Part shown: in pieces, positions 1-7,900 of the stretch | How positions within the stretch are numbered: position 1 is the first letter of the stretch | Layout of the letters: each line of letters starts with the position of its first letter | Assembly: GCA_934716785.1 (NCBI GenBank) | Contig: CAKUYM010000119.1 | Span: forward strand, 1-11,406 | Length of the DNA: 11,406 nt | Source of the DNA: an uncultured Bacteroides sp. | GTDB taxonomy: Bacteria; Bacteroidota; Bacteroidia; Bacteroidales; Bacteroidaceae | Reading direction: 5' to 3' | Program-made: the position numbers and the translations under genes | The notes under the pieces: model-generated | Database searches by the model: none | What the model was told of the DNA's origin: nothing | What the model saw: the letters and a program-made list of their open reading frames with translations, nothing else

Positions 1-1847
1 ATACCGAAGCCATCGGAAAGATGCTGCATCCGGGAATCACACTCACATTCATACTTATTGCTATTGTCGGAATGATTTTCGGATTGTTCAGTATCAATCC
101 GATAGTTACCGCTGTCTTCATACTTCTCAGCATTCTGGCACTCATCGGAATGAGTACGGATAAATTTAAGAACAAATTCAATGATACTTATGAATCTATC
201 CTGAAACGGTATAAGAAACGCACCCTGTTCTTCATTCAGAAGAAATGGTTGTCTATGGGACTGGTCGCTGTTTCCATCGTATTGCTTGTATTCTTCATGA
301 ATACCACTCCGACAGGTATGGTGCCGAATGAAGATACCGGTACGCTAATGGGAGCCGTAACGTTGCCTCCTGGCACATCACAAGACCGTTCGGAAGCTAT
401 CTTGGCACGCGTGGACAGCCTGATTGCCGCTGACCCTGCCATCGCTTCGCGTACACTGATCTCCGGTTTCAGTTTCATCGGCGGACAGGGACCGTCTTAC
501 GGTTCTTTCATCATCAAACTGAAAGATTGGGATGAACGTTCGATGATACAGAACTCTGACGTTGTCGTGGGTTCTTTATATATGCGTGCACAGAAGATTA
601 TCAAGGAAGCACAGGTTCTGTTCTTCGCTCCGCCTATGATTCCGGGTTACTCGGCATCTACGGATATTGAAGTAAACATGCAGGACAAGACAGGTGGCGA
701 GCTGAACAAGTTCTTCGATGTGGTCAATGACTATACCGCAGCGTTGGAAGCTCGTCCTGAAATCAATTCGGCAAAAACAGCGTTCAACCCGAATTTCCCG
801 CAATACATGATTGACATCGATGCAGCAGCTTGTAAGAAAGCAGGCATCAGTCCGAGCGACATCCTCACTACCATGCAGGGGTATTACGGTGGTCTGTATG
901 CATCCAACTTCAACCGTTTCGGTAAGATGTATCGTGTAATGATTCAGTCGGACCCGCTGTCACGTAAGAATCTGGAATCCTTGAACAATATCAAGGTGCG
1001 GAACAATGCCGGCGAAATGGCTCCAATCGCTCAGTTTATCTCTATTAATAAGGTATACGGTCCGGATATCATCAGCCGTTTCAACCTTTATACTTCCATG
1101 AAAGTGATGGTGGCCCCGGCAAGCGGTTACACTTCCGGACAGGCACTTGCCGCATTGGCGGAAGTGGCAGGTCAGAATCTTCCGGCAGGTTACACCTACG
1201 AGTTAGGTGGTATGGCACGTGAAGAGGCACAAAGCAGCGGAAGCGCTACCGGACTGATTTTCGTTCTCTGCTTCGTATTCGTTTACTTGTTACTGAGTGC
1301 GCAGTACGAAAGTTACATACTTCCGTTGGCGGTATTGCTGTCCGTTCCATTCGGTCTGTTAGGCAGCTTCCTGTTCGTGAACGGCATGAGTGCTATCGGC
1401 AATATTTCAATGTTGAAGATGATTCTCGGTACGATGTCCAACAACATCTACATGCAGATTGCATTAATCATGCTGATGGGTCTGTTGGCTAAGAACGCTA
1501 TCTTGATTGTAGAGTTCGCCCTCGACCGTCGTAAGATGGGTATGAGTATCACATGGGCAGCCGTATTGGGTGCCGGTGCCCGTCTCCGCCCTATCTTGAT
1601 GACCTCATTGGCAATGGTAGTCGGTCTGCTTCCGCTGATGTTCGCCTTCGGTGTAGGTGCTCACGGTAACCGCACCTTGGGTACAGCTTCTATCGGTGGT
1701 ATGTTAGTCGGTATGATCTGCCAGATTTTCATCGTTCCGGCATTGTTCGTAGTCTTCCAGTACCTGCAAGAGAAGGTTAAACCAATGGAATGGGAGGATA
1801 TCGACAATACGGATGCCGTAACAGAGATTGAACAATACGCTAAATAA
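1..1847 (+). CDS. RND efflux transporter, inner-membrane permease subunit (HAE1/AcrB type), 5'-truncated
   Basis: This is the C-terminal part of a proton-driven multidrug exporter of the AcrB family. The frame is open from the window edge, with codons starting at base 3, so the Met at 21 is internal; about 614 residues are visible of a family usually over 1000. Numbering from that Met, the VPNEDTG segment (101-107) after transmembrane helix 7 and the KDWDER segment match AcrB. GLLAKNAILIVEF (about 488-500) is the helix 10 motif, and K491 corresponds to the proton-relay Lys940 of AcrB. RLRPILMTSLA and the last two helices follow. The relay aspartates of helix 4 lie outside the window. Residues 6-23 and 27-44 form two extra hydrophobic segments before the cytoplasmic linker helix, which AcrB lacks. 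The stop overlaps the next start (TAATG), suggesting translational coupling with the outer-membrane channel. Substrates cannot be predicted. Confidence 0.95.
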   Translation, partial: TEAIGKMLHPGITLTFILIAIVGMIFGLFSINPIVTAVFILLSILALIGMSTDKFKNKFNDTYESILKRYKKRTLFFIQKKWLSMGLVAVSIVLLVFFMNTTPTGMVPNEDTGTLMGAVTLPPGTSQDRSEAILARVDSLIAADPAIASRTLISGFSFIGGQGPSYGSFIIKLKDWDERSMIQNSDVVVGSLYMRAQKIIKEAQVLFFAPPMIPGYSASTDIEVNMQDKTGGELNKFFDVVNDYTAALEARPEINSAKTAFNPNFPQYMIDIDAAACKKAGISPSDILTTMQGYYGGLYASNFNRFGKMYRVMIQSDPLSRKNLESLNNIKVRNNAGEMAPIAQFISINKVYGPDIISRFNLYTSMKVMVAPASGYTSGQALAALAEVAGQNLPAGYTYELGGMAREEAQSSGSATGLIFVLCFVFVYLLLSAQYESYILPLAVLLSVPFGLLGSFLFVNGMSAIGNISMLKMILGTMSNNIYMQIALIMLMGLLAKNAILIVEFALDRRKMGMSITWAAVLGAGARLRPILMTSLAMVVGLLPLMFAFGVGAHGNRTLGTASIGGMLVGMICQIFIVPALFVVFQYLQEKVKPMEWEDIDNTDAVTEIEQYAK

Positions 1848-3253
1848 TGAAATTCGATATGAAGAAACAGATTCTATATATGTTGTGCGCAACTGCTCTC
1901 TTGAGCAGCTGCCACATCTATAAGTCGTATGACAGACCCGAAGACATTACAACTTCCGACCTGTATCGTTATCCGGCAGCGGAGAATGATACTATGGCAG
2001 CGGATACTGCCGCCAACTTCGGCAATCTGCCGTGGCGAGAGGTCTTCACCGACCCGCAGCTACAGTCTCTCATCGAAACGGGACTGAAGCAAAACACTGA
2101 CCTGCAGAAAGCAATGTTATCTATCAAAGCAGCCCAAGCTCCGTTGCTGGCAGCCAAGCTTGCCTATGTCCCTGCTTTGGCTTTGTCGCCGCAAGGTACT
2201 ATCAGCAGTTTTGACCACAGCAAGGCAAGCAAGACCTATTCGCTTCCTGTGACGGCAAGTTGGGAAATCAGCTTGTTCGGCGGTTTGTTGAATGCCAAAC
2301 GAGGTGCGGATGTTGCCGTAAAACAAGCTCAAGCATACAAACAGGCGGTGCAAACGCAAATCATCGCCAACATCGCCAATTTGTATTACACCCTGCTGAT
2401 GCTCGACCGCCAACTCGAAATCACCAAAGAAACGGCTGATATATTGAAGCGCAATGCGGAGACCATGGAGGCGATGAAAAAGGCTGCCATGTATAACATC
2501 AACTCGGCTGGCGTCGAACAGAGCAAAGCGGCTTATGCACAAGTGAGCGCATCCATCCCCGACATAGAACAAAGCATCAGCGAAGTGGAGAATTCACTTT
2601 CTACCCTTTTGGGCGAAGCTCCCCACAGCATCAAGCGTGGCAATATTGAAGACCAAGTTCTTCCGTCAGAATTCTCAGTCGGCATACCTATCGAGTTGTT
2701 GTCCAACCGTCCGGATGTAAAGGCTGCCGAGATGTCGTTGGCTTCTGCCTATTACAACACAAATTCCGCACGTTCCGCCTTCTATCCGCAGATAACACTC
2801 AGCGGTTCTGCCGGATGGACCAACAGTGCAGGCGCAGCCATCGTTAATCCGGGTAAATTCTTGGCCACAGCCATCGGGTCACTGACACAGCCTCTCTTTT
2901 ATCACGGAGCCAATATCGCCAAACTGAAAATGGCCAAGGCTCAGGAAGAGCAGGCGAAACTCTCCTTCCAGCAGGCACTGTTGAATGCAGGAAGTGAAGT
3001 CAGCAATGCGCTAAGTCTATACCAAAAGACCAGCGAAAAGGTGGAATCACGCCGAATGCAGGTGGAATCTGCCAAAAAAGCTTCGGAAGATACAAAAGAA
3101 TTGTTTAATTTAGGGACCTCAACCTATTTGGAGGTACTGTCCGCACAGCAATCTTATTTGAGCGCACAAATCTCTCAGATTTCCGACTGCTTTGACCAGA
3201 TGCAAGCTGTAGTCAGTCTTTACCAAGCATTAGGTGGTGGAAGAGAAGAATAA
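1847..3253 (+). CDS. Outer-membrane efflux lipoprotein (TolC/OprM/NodT family)
   Basis: This is the outer-membrane channel of the tripartite pump whose permease is encoded just upstream. The 468 residues are normal for the OprM/NodT group. The N-terminus has a lipoprotein signal peptide ending in LLSSC, so Cys22 would be lipidated. Two outer-membrane efflux repeats follow. The first has the typical helix around ETGLKQNTDLQKA. The second begins near residue 280 with ELLSNRPDVKAAE and SARSAFYPQITLSGSAGW, and contains STYLEVLSAQQSYLSAQ. The protein ends with the family-typical LYQALGGG. The start codon shares one base with the permease stop (TAATG), and no clear Shine-Dalgarno is visible. A Met four codons downstream (base 1859) is an alternative start that also keeps the signal peptide. 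The family assignment is secure; the transported compound is unknown. Confidence 0.95.
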   Translation: MKFDMKKQILYMLCATALLSSCHIYKSYDRPEDITTSDLYRYPAAENDTMAADTAANFGNLPWREVFTDPQLQSLIETGLKQNTDLQKAMLSIKAAQAPLLAAKLAYVPALALSPQGTISSFDHSKASKTYSLPVTASWEISLFGGLLNAKRGADVAVKQAQAYKQAVQTQIIANIANLYYTLLMLDRQLEITKETADILKRNAETMEAMKKAAMYNINSAGVEQSKAAYAQVSASIPDIEQSISEVENSLSTLLGEAPHSIKRGNIEDQVLPSEFSVGIPIELLSNRPDVKAAEMSLASAYYNTNSARSAFYPQITLSGSAGWTNSAGAAIVNPGKFLATAIGSLTQPLFYHGANIAKLKMAKAQEEQAKLSFQQALLNAGSEVSNALSLYQKTSEKVESRRMQVESAKKASEDTKELFNLGTSTYLEVLSAQQSYLSAQISQISDCFDQMQAVVSLYQALGGGREE

Positions 3254-3272
3254 CTTTAAACGATATACTATT

Positions 3273-4043
3273 ATGATTAGTCCGTTAGCTTATGTAGATC
3301 CCGAAGCAAAATTAGGCAAGAATGTAACCGTCCTGCCGTTTGCCTATATCGAAAAGGATGTAGAAATCGGAGATGACTGTGTCATCATGTCTTATGCCAG
3401 TATCTTACAAGGTACTAAGATAGGAAAAGGAAACAAGATACACCAACATGCAGTCTTGGGAGCAGAACCGCAAGATTTTCACTATAAAGGAGAAAAAAGC
3501 GGTCTGATTATCGGAGACAACAACGATATTCGCGAGAATGTAGTCATCAGCCGTGCTACCTTTGCAGGCAATGCGACAAGGATAGGAAACGGAAATTACC
3601 TGATGGATAAAGTACATCTCTGCCATGACGTGCATATCAACAATAATTGTGTGGTAGGTATCGGCACCACTATCGCCGGAGAATGTACGTTGGACGACTG
3701 CGCTATCCTGAGTGGCAATGTCACGCTGCATCAATACTGCCACATCGGCAGTTGGACGCTGGTACAAAGCGGATGCCGTATCTCCAAGGATGTGCCGCCG
3801 TATGTTATCATGTCCGGCAATCCGGTTGCCTATCACGGAGTGAATGCGATAGTCCTGTCTCAACACCGCAACACGTCGGAAAGGATTCTACGCCACATCG
3901 CCAACGCTTACCGATTGATCTATCAAGGAAATTTCAGCGTTCAGGATGCGGTACAGAAGATTATCGACCAAGTGCCGATGAGTGAGGAAATCGAAGAAAT
4001 CGTAAACTTCGTGAGAGCCTCCGAAAGAGGTATCGTGAAATAA
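3273..4043 (+). CDS. lpxA: LpxA-type UDP-N-acetylglucosamine O-acyltransferase, divergent copy
   Basis: LpxA moves a 3-hydroxyacyl chain from acyl carrier protein to the 3-OH of UDP-GlcNAc, the first step of lipid A synthesis in the cytoplasm. The 256 residues show the left-handed beta-helix hexapeptide pattern over roughly 1-190 and then the helical tail (IANAYRLIYQ). The match to E. coli LpxA runs end to end. Catalytic His125 is kept as H118, and H122 and H160 as H115 and H153. By hand alignment, Lys76 becomes H70, His144 becomes E137, Arg204 becomes Q197, the RGT motif reads RAT (94-96), and the acyl-ruler position Gly173 is S166. The ATG at 3273 fits the family N-terminus; an upstream GTG at 3234 would overlap the channel gene and add 13 non-conserved residues. 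The 19-base gap implies cotranscription with the efflux genes. It lacks the usual lpxD/lpxC-fabZ neighbours, so it may be a second copy with changed specificity. Confidence 0.9.
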   Translation: MISPLAYVDPEAKLGKNVTVLPFAYIEKDVEIGDDCVIMSYASILQGTKIGKGNKIHQHAVLGAEPQDFHYKGEKSGLIIGDNNDIRENVVISRATFAGNATRIGNGNYLMDKVHLCHDVHINNNCVVGIGTTIAGECTLDDCAILSGNVTLHQYCHIGSWTLVQSGCRISKDVPPYVIMSGNPVAYHGVNAIVLSQHRNTSERILRHIANAYRLIYQGNFSVQDAVQKIIDQVPMSEEIEEIVNFVRASERGIVK

Positions 4044-4055
4044 ATAAAGCGATTT

Positions 4056-4108
4056 GATATAAAAATAAGGGTGATGCTTTCTTTTGCATCACCCTTATTT
4101 TTTATATC
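4056..4108. terminator. Bidirectional rho-independent terminator
   Basis: A perfect 17-bp stem pairs 4061-4077 with 4086-4102 around an 8-base loop (TTTCTTTT). Its core is GGGTGATGC/GCATCACCC. The left arm begins with an A-run and the right arm ends with a T-run, so it reads as an intrinsic terminator on both strands. Five more pairs (GATAT/ATATC) extend the base of the stem past one unpaired T. It sits 12 bases after the lpxA-type stop and 57 bases beyond the stop of the converging CBM9-like gene, so it can serve both. Confidence 0.92.
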
Positions 4109-4165
4109 ATCACATAACCGTCACATAAGCCTATGCCCAAAACGGGATGTAACTTTGACTCTACA

Positions 4166-4807
4166 TCATTCAAACTCCAGCATCCCAAAGAAGTCGGGAC
4201 GGTGGAAATCCGGTTTTTCTATTTCTATCGGATTCCATGAAAGGAAATGAGGGGTTTTCAGTTCGTCACCGCATTTATAGAAATTTGCTTTTATCTCCTT
4301 TCCATCGAGTGATTCGATCTGATGTTTAAAGAAAACGGCATAGGGGATAATCAAAGCGACTTCCCAATTAGTCTCTTCCACACGTTCTTCAAAAGGTGCA
4401 TTGCCCAAACTGGACCAGCGTTGTATAAGAGCCGTCACATCCTTTGGAGCATGCTCACGACCGTTGCGGGCAGGTCCGGCGCCAAGCAGAATTGTTCCGA
4501 TGCAATTACATTCTATATTATAATAGATTCCGTCATTCGCCGGTATAGAAAAGAATTCCACACAAGAGTCTGTCCACACCGATCCATTATCTTCACTGTA
4601 TCTGGCACGTACACTCTCCTCTTTTACCTTGAAATGCAACAGGATAGAGTCTTGCGTGTGAGCAATGCGAAAGCTCACTTTGGGTTTGTAAGGATATTCA
4701 GCCCAGTTGACACACTGAATTGGTTGAAAATCAATTTTTTCTTCATCGAACAATTTAGGAAGCGAGCAAGCCTCCACATTAGCCGCACTAATTTTCTTTA
4801 CTTTCAT
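4166..4807 (-). CDS. Carbohydrate-binding family 9-like protein, cytoplasmic
   Basis: The 213-residue product resembles the stand-alone CBM9-like proteins of Bacteroides, a beta-sandwich related to the xylan-binding CBM9 domain. Typical features are a strand repeat beginning near FRIAHTQDSILLHFKV (46-61), the VWTDSCVEFF motif (77-86), the TNWEVALIIPY segment and the C-terminal RPDFFGMLEFE. There is no signal peptide or membrane segment, so it should stay in the cytoplasm, which is unusual for a sugar-binding module. The ATG at 4807 is chosen over an in-frame TTG at 4831 because that codon lies inside the -7 promoter element of this strand. The gene is divergent from the HTCS gene and converges on the bidirectional terminator. 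Sugar binding is inferred from the family, and no ligand can be named. Confidence 0.82.
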   Translation of the reverse strand: MKVKKISAANVEACSLPKLFDEEKIDFQPIQCVNWAEYPYKPKVSFRIAHTQDSILLHFKVKEESVRARYSEDNGSVWTDSCVEFFSIPANDGIYYNIECNCIGTILLGAGPARNGREHAPKDVTALIQRWSSLGNAPFEERVEETNWEVALIIPYAVFFKHQIESLDGKEIKANFYKCGDELKTPHFLSWNPIEIEKPDFHRPDFFGMLEFE

Positions 4808-4828
4808 ATTTCTTTCGTTTGAATGATA

Positions 4829-4836
4829 CAAATATA
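4829..4836 (-). promoter_or_regulatory. Bacteroides -7 promoter element for the CBM9-like gene
   Basis: Read on the minus strand this is TATATTTG, an exact match to the Bacteroides -7 consensus TAnnTTTG. It lies 21 bases upstream of the ATG at 4807, giving a leader of roughly 15 bases. No good -33 TTTG is visible at the expected distance. Confidence 0.6.
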
Positions 4837-4880
4837 GTTACTTTCTTCTAATAAGATTCACAGAAATGAAATAAAAACAA

Positions 4881-4888
4881 TATATTTG
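4881..4888 (+). promoter_or_regulatory. Bacteroides -7 promoter element for the HTCS gene
   Basis: TATATTTG matches TAnnTTTG exactly and ends 29 bases before the GTG start at 4918, so transcription would begin near 4895. The -33 position holds only a weak TTC in place of TTG. Its mirror image, the -7 element of the minus-strand gene, lies 44 bases away, so both promoters share one short control region. Confidence 0.6.
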
Positions 4889-4917
4889 CCAATAGTAATA
4901 CCTTAAAGAACAAATTA

Positions 4918-7900
4918 GTGAGGAAGATAATTCTTTTATTTCTGCTATTTTTAAGTGTAGCCGCCATCCACACACAAGGTCAAAATATTACTTTCAGTCA
5001 TTTGACCACAGATGACGGACTTTCACAATTCTCTGTCAACAGCTTGTATATCGATGAACAGGGAATGATATGGATTGCCACACGCGAGGGACTAAACCGA
5101 TATAACGGCAACGACATTAAAAGTTTCAAACTCAAGAAGAACGACCCGAACAGTCTGTTCAGCAATACGGTGCTGCGCATCACCGGCAATAAAAAAGGTA
5201 AAGTATATTTGCTTTGCACCGACGGTGTGGCTGAGTTTGACTTAACGACACAGCGGTTCAAGACCTTACTTCAAGGCAATGTGGACGCTATTTACTTCAA
5301 TGAGAAGTTATATATTTCCAAAAGAGAGGATATTTTCGTGTACAATGAGAATACGGAGAACTTCGATCTTTTTTACCATCTGGCGGGGAAAGACATCACT
5401 CTATCCTGCCTCCATCAAGACGAAAAGAGGAATCTCTGGTTGGGGACTGCCGAAAACGGTGTCTATCGTCTTGCGGAAGATAAAACAATCTCCCAGCCTA
5501 TCACGGAAGGGAAAATAACAAGTATCTATGAAGATTCTTCGAAAGAGCTATGGATCGGCACGTGGAGAGAAGGCTTTTACCGCATCAAGACAGACGGTTC
5601 CATCGAGAATTTCCGACATGACCCGAAAAACGCCAACAGTCTCAGTTCCGACTTTGTCAGATGTTTTTGCGAAGACAACTTAGGACATTTATGGATAGGT
5701 ACCTTCAGCGGGCTGAACCGCTATGATAAAAGTACGGGTGAGTTCCAATTCCATACGGCCAACGCCAGCAATCCGGACGGTCTCACCCACTCTTCCATCT
5801 GGTGTATCGTTAAAGATGAGCAAGGAACACTTTGGTTGGGTACCTACTTCGGTGGAGTCAACTACTTCAACCCCGAGTACGAAATCTATACCCGCTACAA
5901 GGTGGGTAATACAGAGAAAGACGGTCTGAGCAGTCCCATCATCGGAAGAATGACGGAAGACAAAGAAGGCAATCTTTGGATTTGCACCGAAGGAGGCGGC
6001 GTGAATGTATATAACCGCAAAGACAATACGTACCGATGGTATCGTCATGAAGAAGGGACAAACAGCCTCTCGCACAATAACGTGAAAGCGATCTATTACG
6101 ACCGGGAGAACAATGTTATGTGGATCGGTACACACTTAGGTGGATTGAATAAGCTCGATCTCCGAACGAATCGTTTCACCGTCTACCGGATGAAGGCAGG
6201 CGATCCTGCATCATTGCCGTCGGATATTGTGCGCGATATCGTCCCGTATGAAGATAAGCTATTGATTGCCACACAAAACGGTGTATGCCTGTTCGATCCG
6301 GAGACAGGTACTTGCCGGCAGCTTTTCAAAGATACCCAAGCGGGAAGAAATATCAGCATGGTGGCAAGCCTTTGTTTTGACAGGGATGGCACACTGTGGA
6401 TAGCAGCCACCGGAGAAGGGGTTTACTCATATCGCTTCGATACCAATACACTCACCAATTATCCGCACAACCCGTCTATTCCGAATAGCCTCAGCAGCAA
6501 CAACATCAACAGCATCATGCAGGATAGCAACGGCAACTTATGGTTCTCCACTTCCGGCAGCGGACTGGATCGTTATCGCAAGGAGAGCAATGACTTCGAA
6601 AACTTTGACGTACAGAAAGACGGATTGTCCAGTGACTGTATCTATGAGGTAATCGAGTCTTCCATTCAGAAAGGAGATTTGCTGTTGATTACCAATCAAG
6701 GATTCTCTCAATTCGATTATCCGCATAAGAAGTTCTATAATTACGGTACGGAAAACGGATTTCCGCTGACTGCAGTCAATGAGAATGCGCTATTCGTCAC
6801 ACACGATGGAGAAATATTCCTCGGTGGTATACAGGGAATGATTTCTTTCTGGGAAAAGAAATTGCATTTTACTCCGAAGTCTTATAATATCATCCTTTCC
6901 CGCCTGATAGTTAACGGAAAGGAGGTAAATCCCGGTGACGAGACCGGCATTCTGAAACGGTCTATCTGCCATACACCGGAAATCAGCCTGAAAGCGGATC
7001 AATCGATGTTCAGCATTGAATATGCCACTTCCAACTTCATATCCGCCAACAAAGATGAAATTCTTTATAGGCTGGAGGGTTTCTCCAATGAATGGAATCA
7101 TACGTACCGCAAGCAGACACTTATCACCTATACAAACCTCAATCCGGGGAAATATGTATTGGTTATCAAATCACTACGAGATGACATAGGAGAAGCTAAG
7201 TTACTGATCAACATATTGCCGCCTTGGTATAAGACTTGGTGGGCCTATCTGATTTATACCCTTGCCACTATCAGTCTGCTGTGGTTCCTTATCCAGAATT
7301 ACAATTCAAGGATTAAACTTCGCGAATCCTTGAAATACGAAAAGAAACACATCGAGGATTTGGAAGCTCTGAATCAGTCGAAACTGCGCTTCTTCACCAA
7401 CATCTCACACGAATTCCGCACACCGTTGACGCTTATTGTGGGACAGGTGGAGACGCTGCTACAGGTGCAGACATTCACACCCCATATATATAATAAGATA
7501 TTGGGTATCTACAAGAACAGCCTCCAACTGCGTGAACTGATTACGGAACTGCTCGATTTCCGCAAGCAGGAACAGGGACACATGAAGATAAAGGTAAGCA
7601 AGCACAACCTTGTGGAATTCCTATACGAAAATTATCTGCTCTTCCTTGAATACGCCAGCAGCAAGCAGATTAATTTCAAGTTCAACAGACAGAAAGACGA
7701 CATTGAAGTATGGTATGACCAGAAACAGATGCAGAAGGTTATCAATAACCTGCTGTCCAATGCCCTGAAACACACTAAAGCCGAAGACACTATTTCTATC
7801 AACGTTTCGCAGGAACAAGACCATGCCATCATCGAGATAAAAGATACCGGAACGGGGATCGCTGCCGCCGAAATTGACAAGATCTTCGACAGGTTTTATC

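Noticed and set aside
2117..2572. A 151-codon open frame on the minus strand inside the efflux lipoprotein gene
   Set aside because: It overlaps a well-supported gene completely and its translation is rich in Cys, His and Arg without any domain pattern.
3234..3272. GTG start at 3234 for the LpxA-type protein
   Set aside because: It would overlap the end of the channel gene and add 13 residues absent from the family; ATG at 3273 matches the LpxA N-terminus.
4322..4822. A 166-codon plus-strand frame opposite the CBM9-like gene
   Set aside because: The minus-strand frame carries the CBM9-like motifs, a promoter and a terminator. The plus-strand frame has none of these.
4808..4831. TTG start at 4831 that would lengthen the CBM9-like protein by eight residues
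   Set aside because: The codon lies inside the exact -7 promoter element of the same strand, and the ATG at 4807 gives a natural N-terminus.
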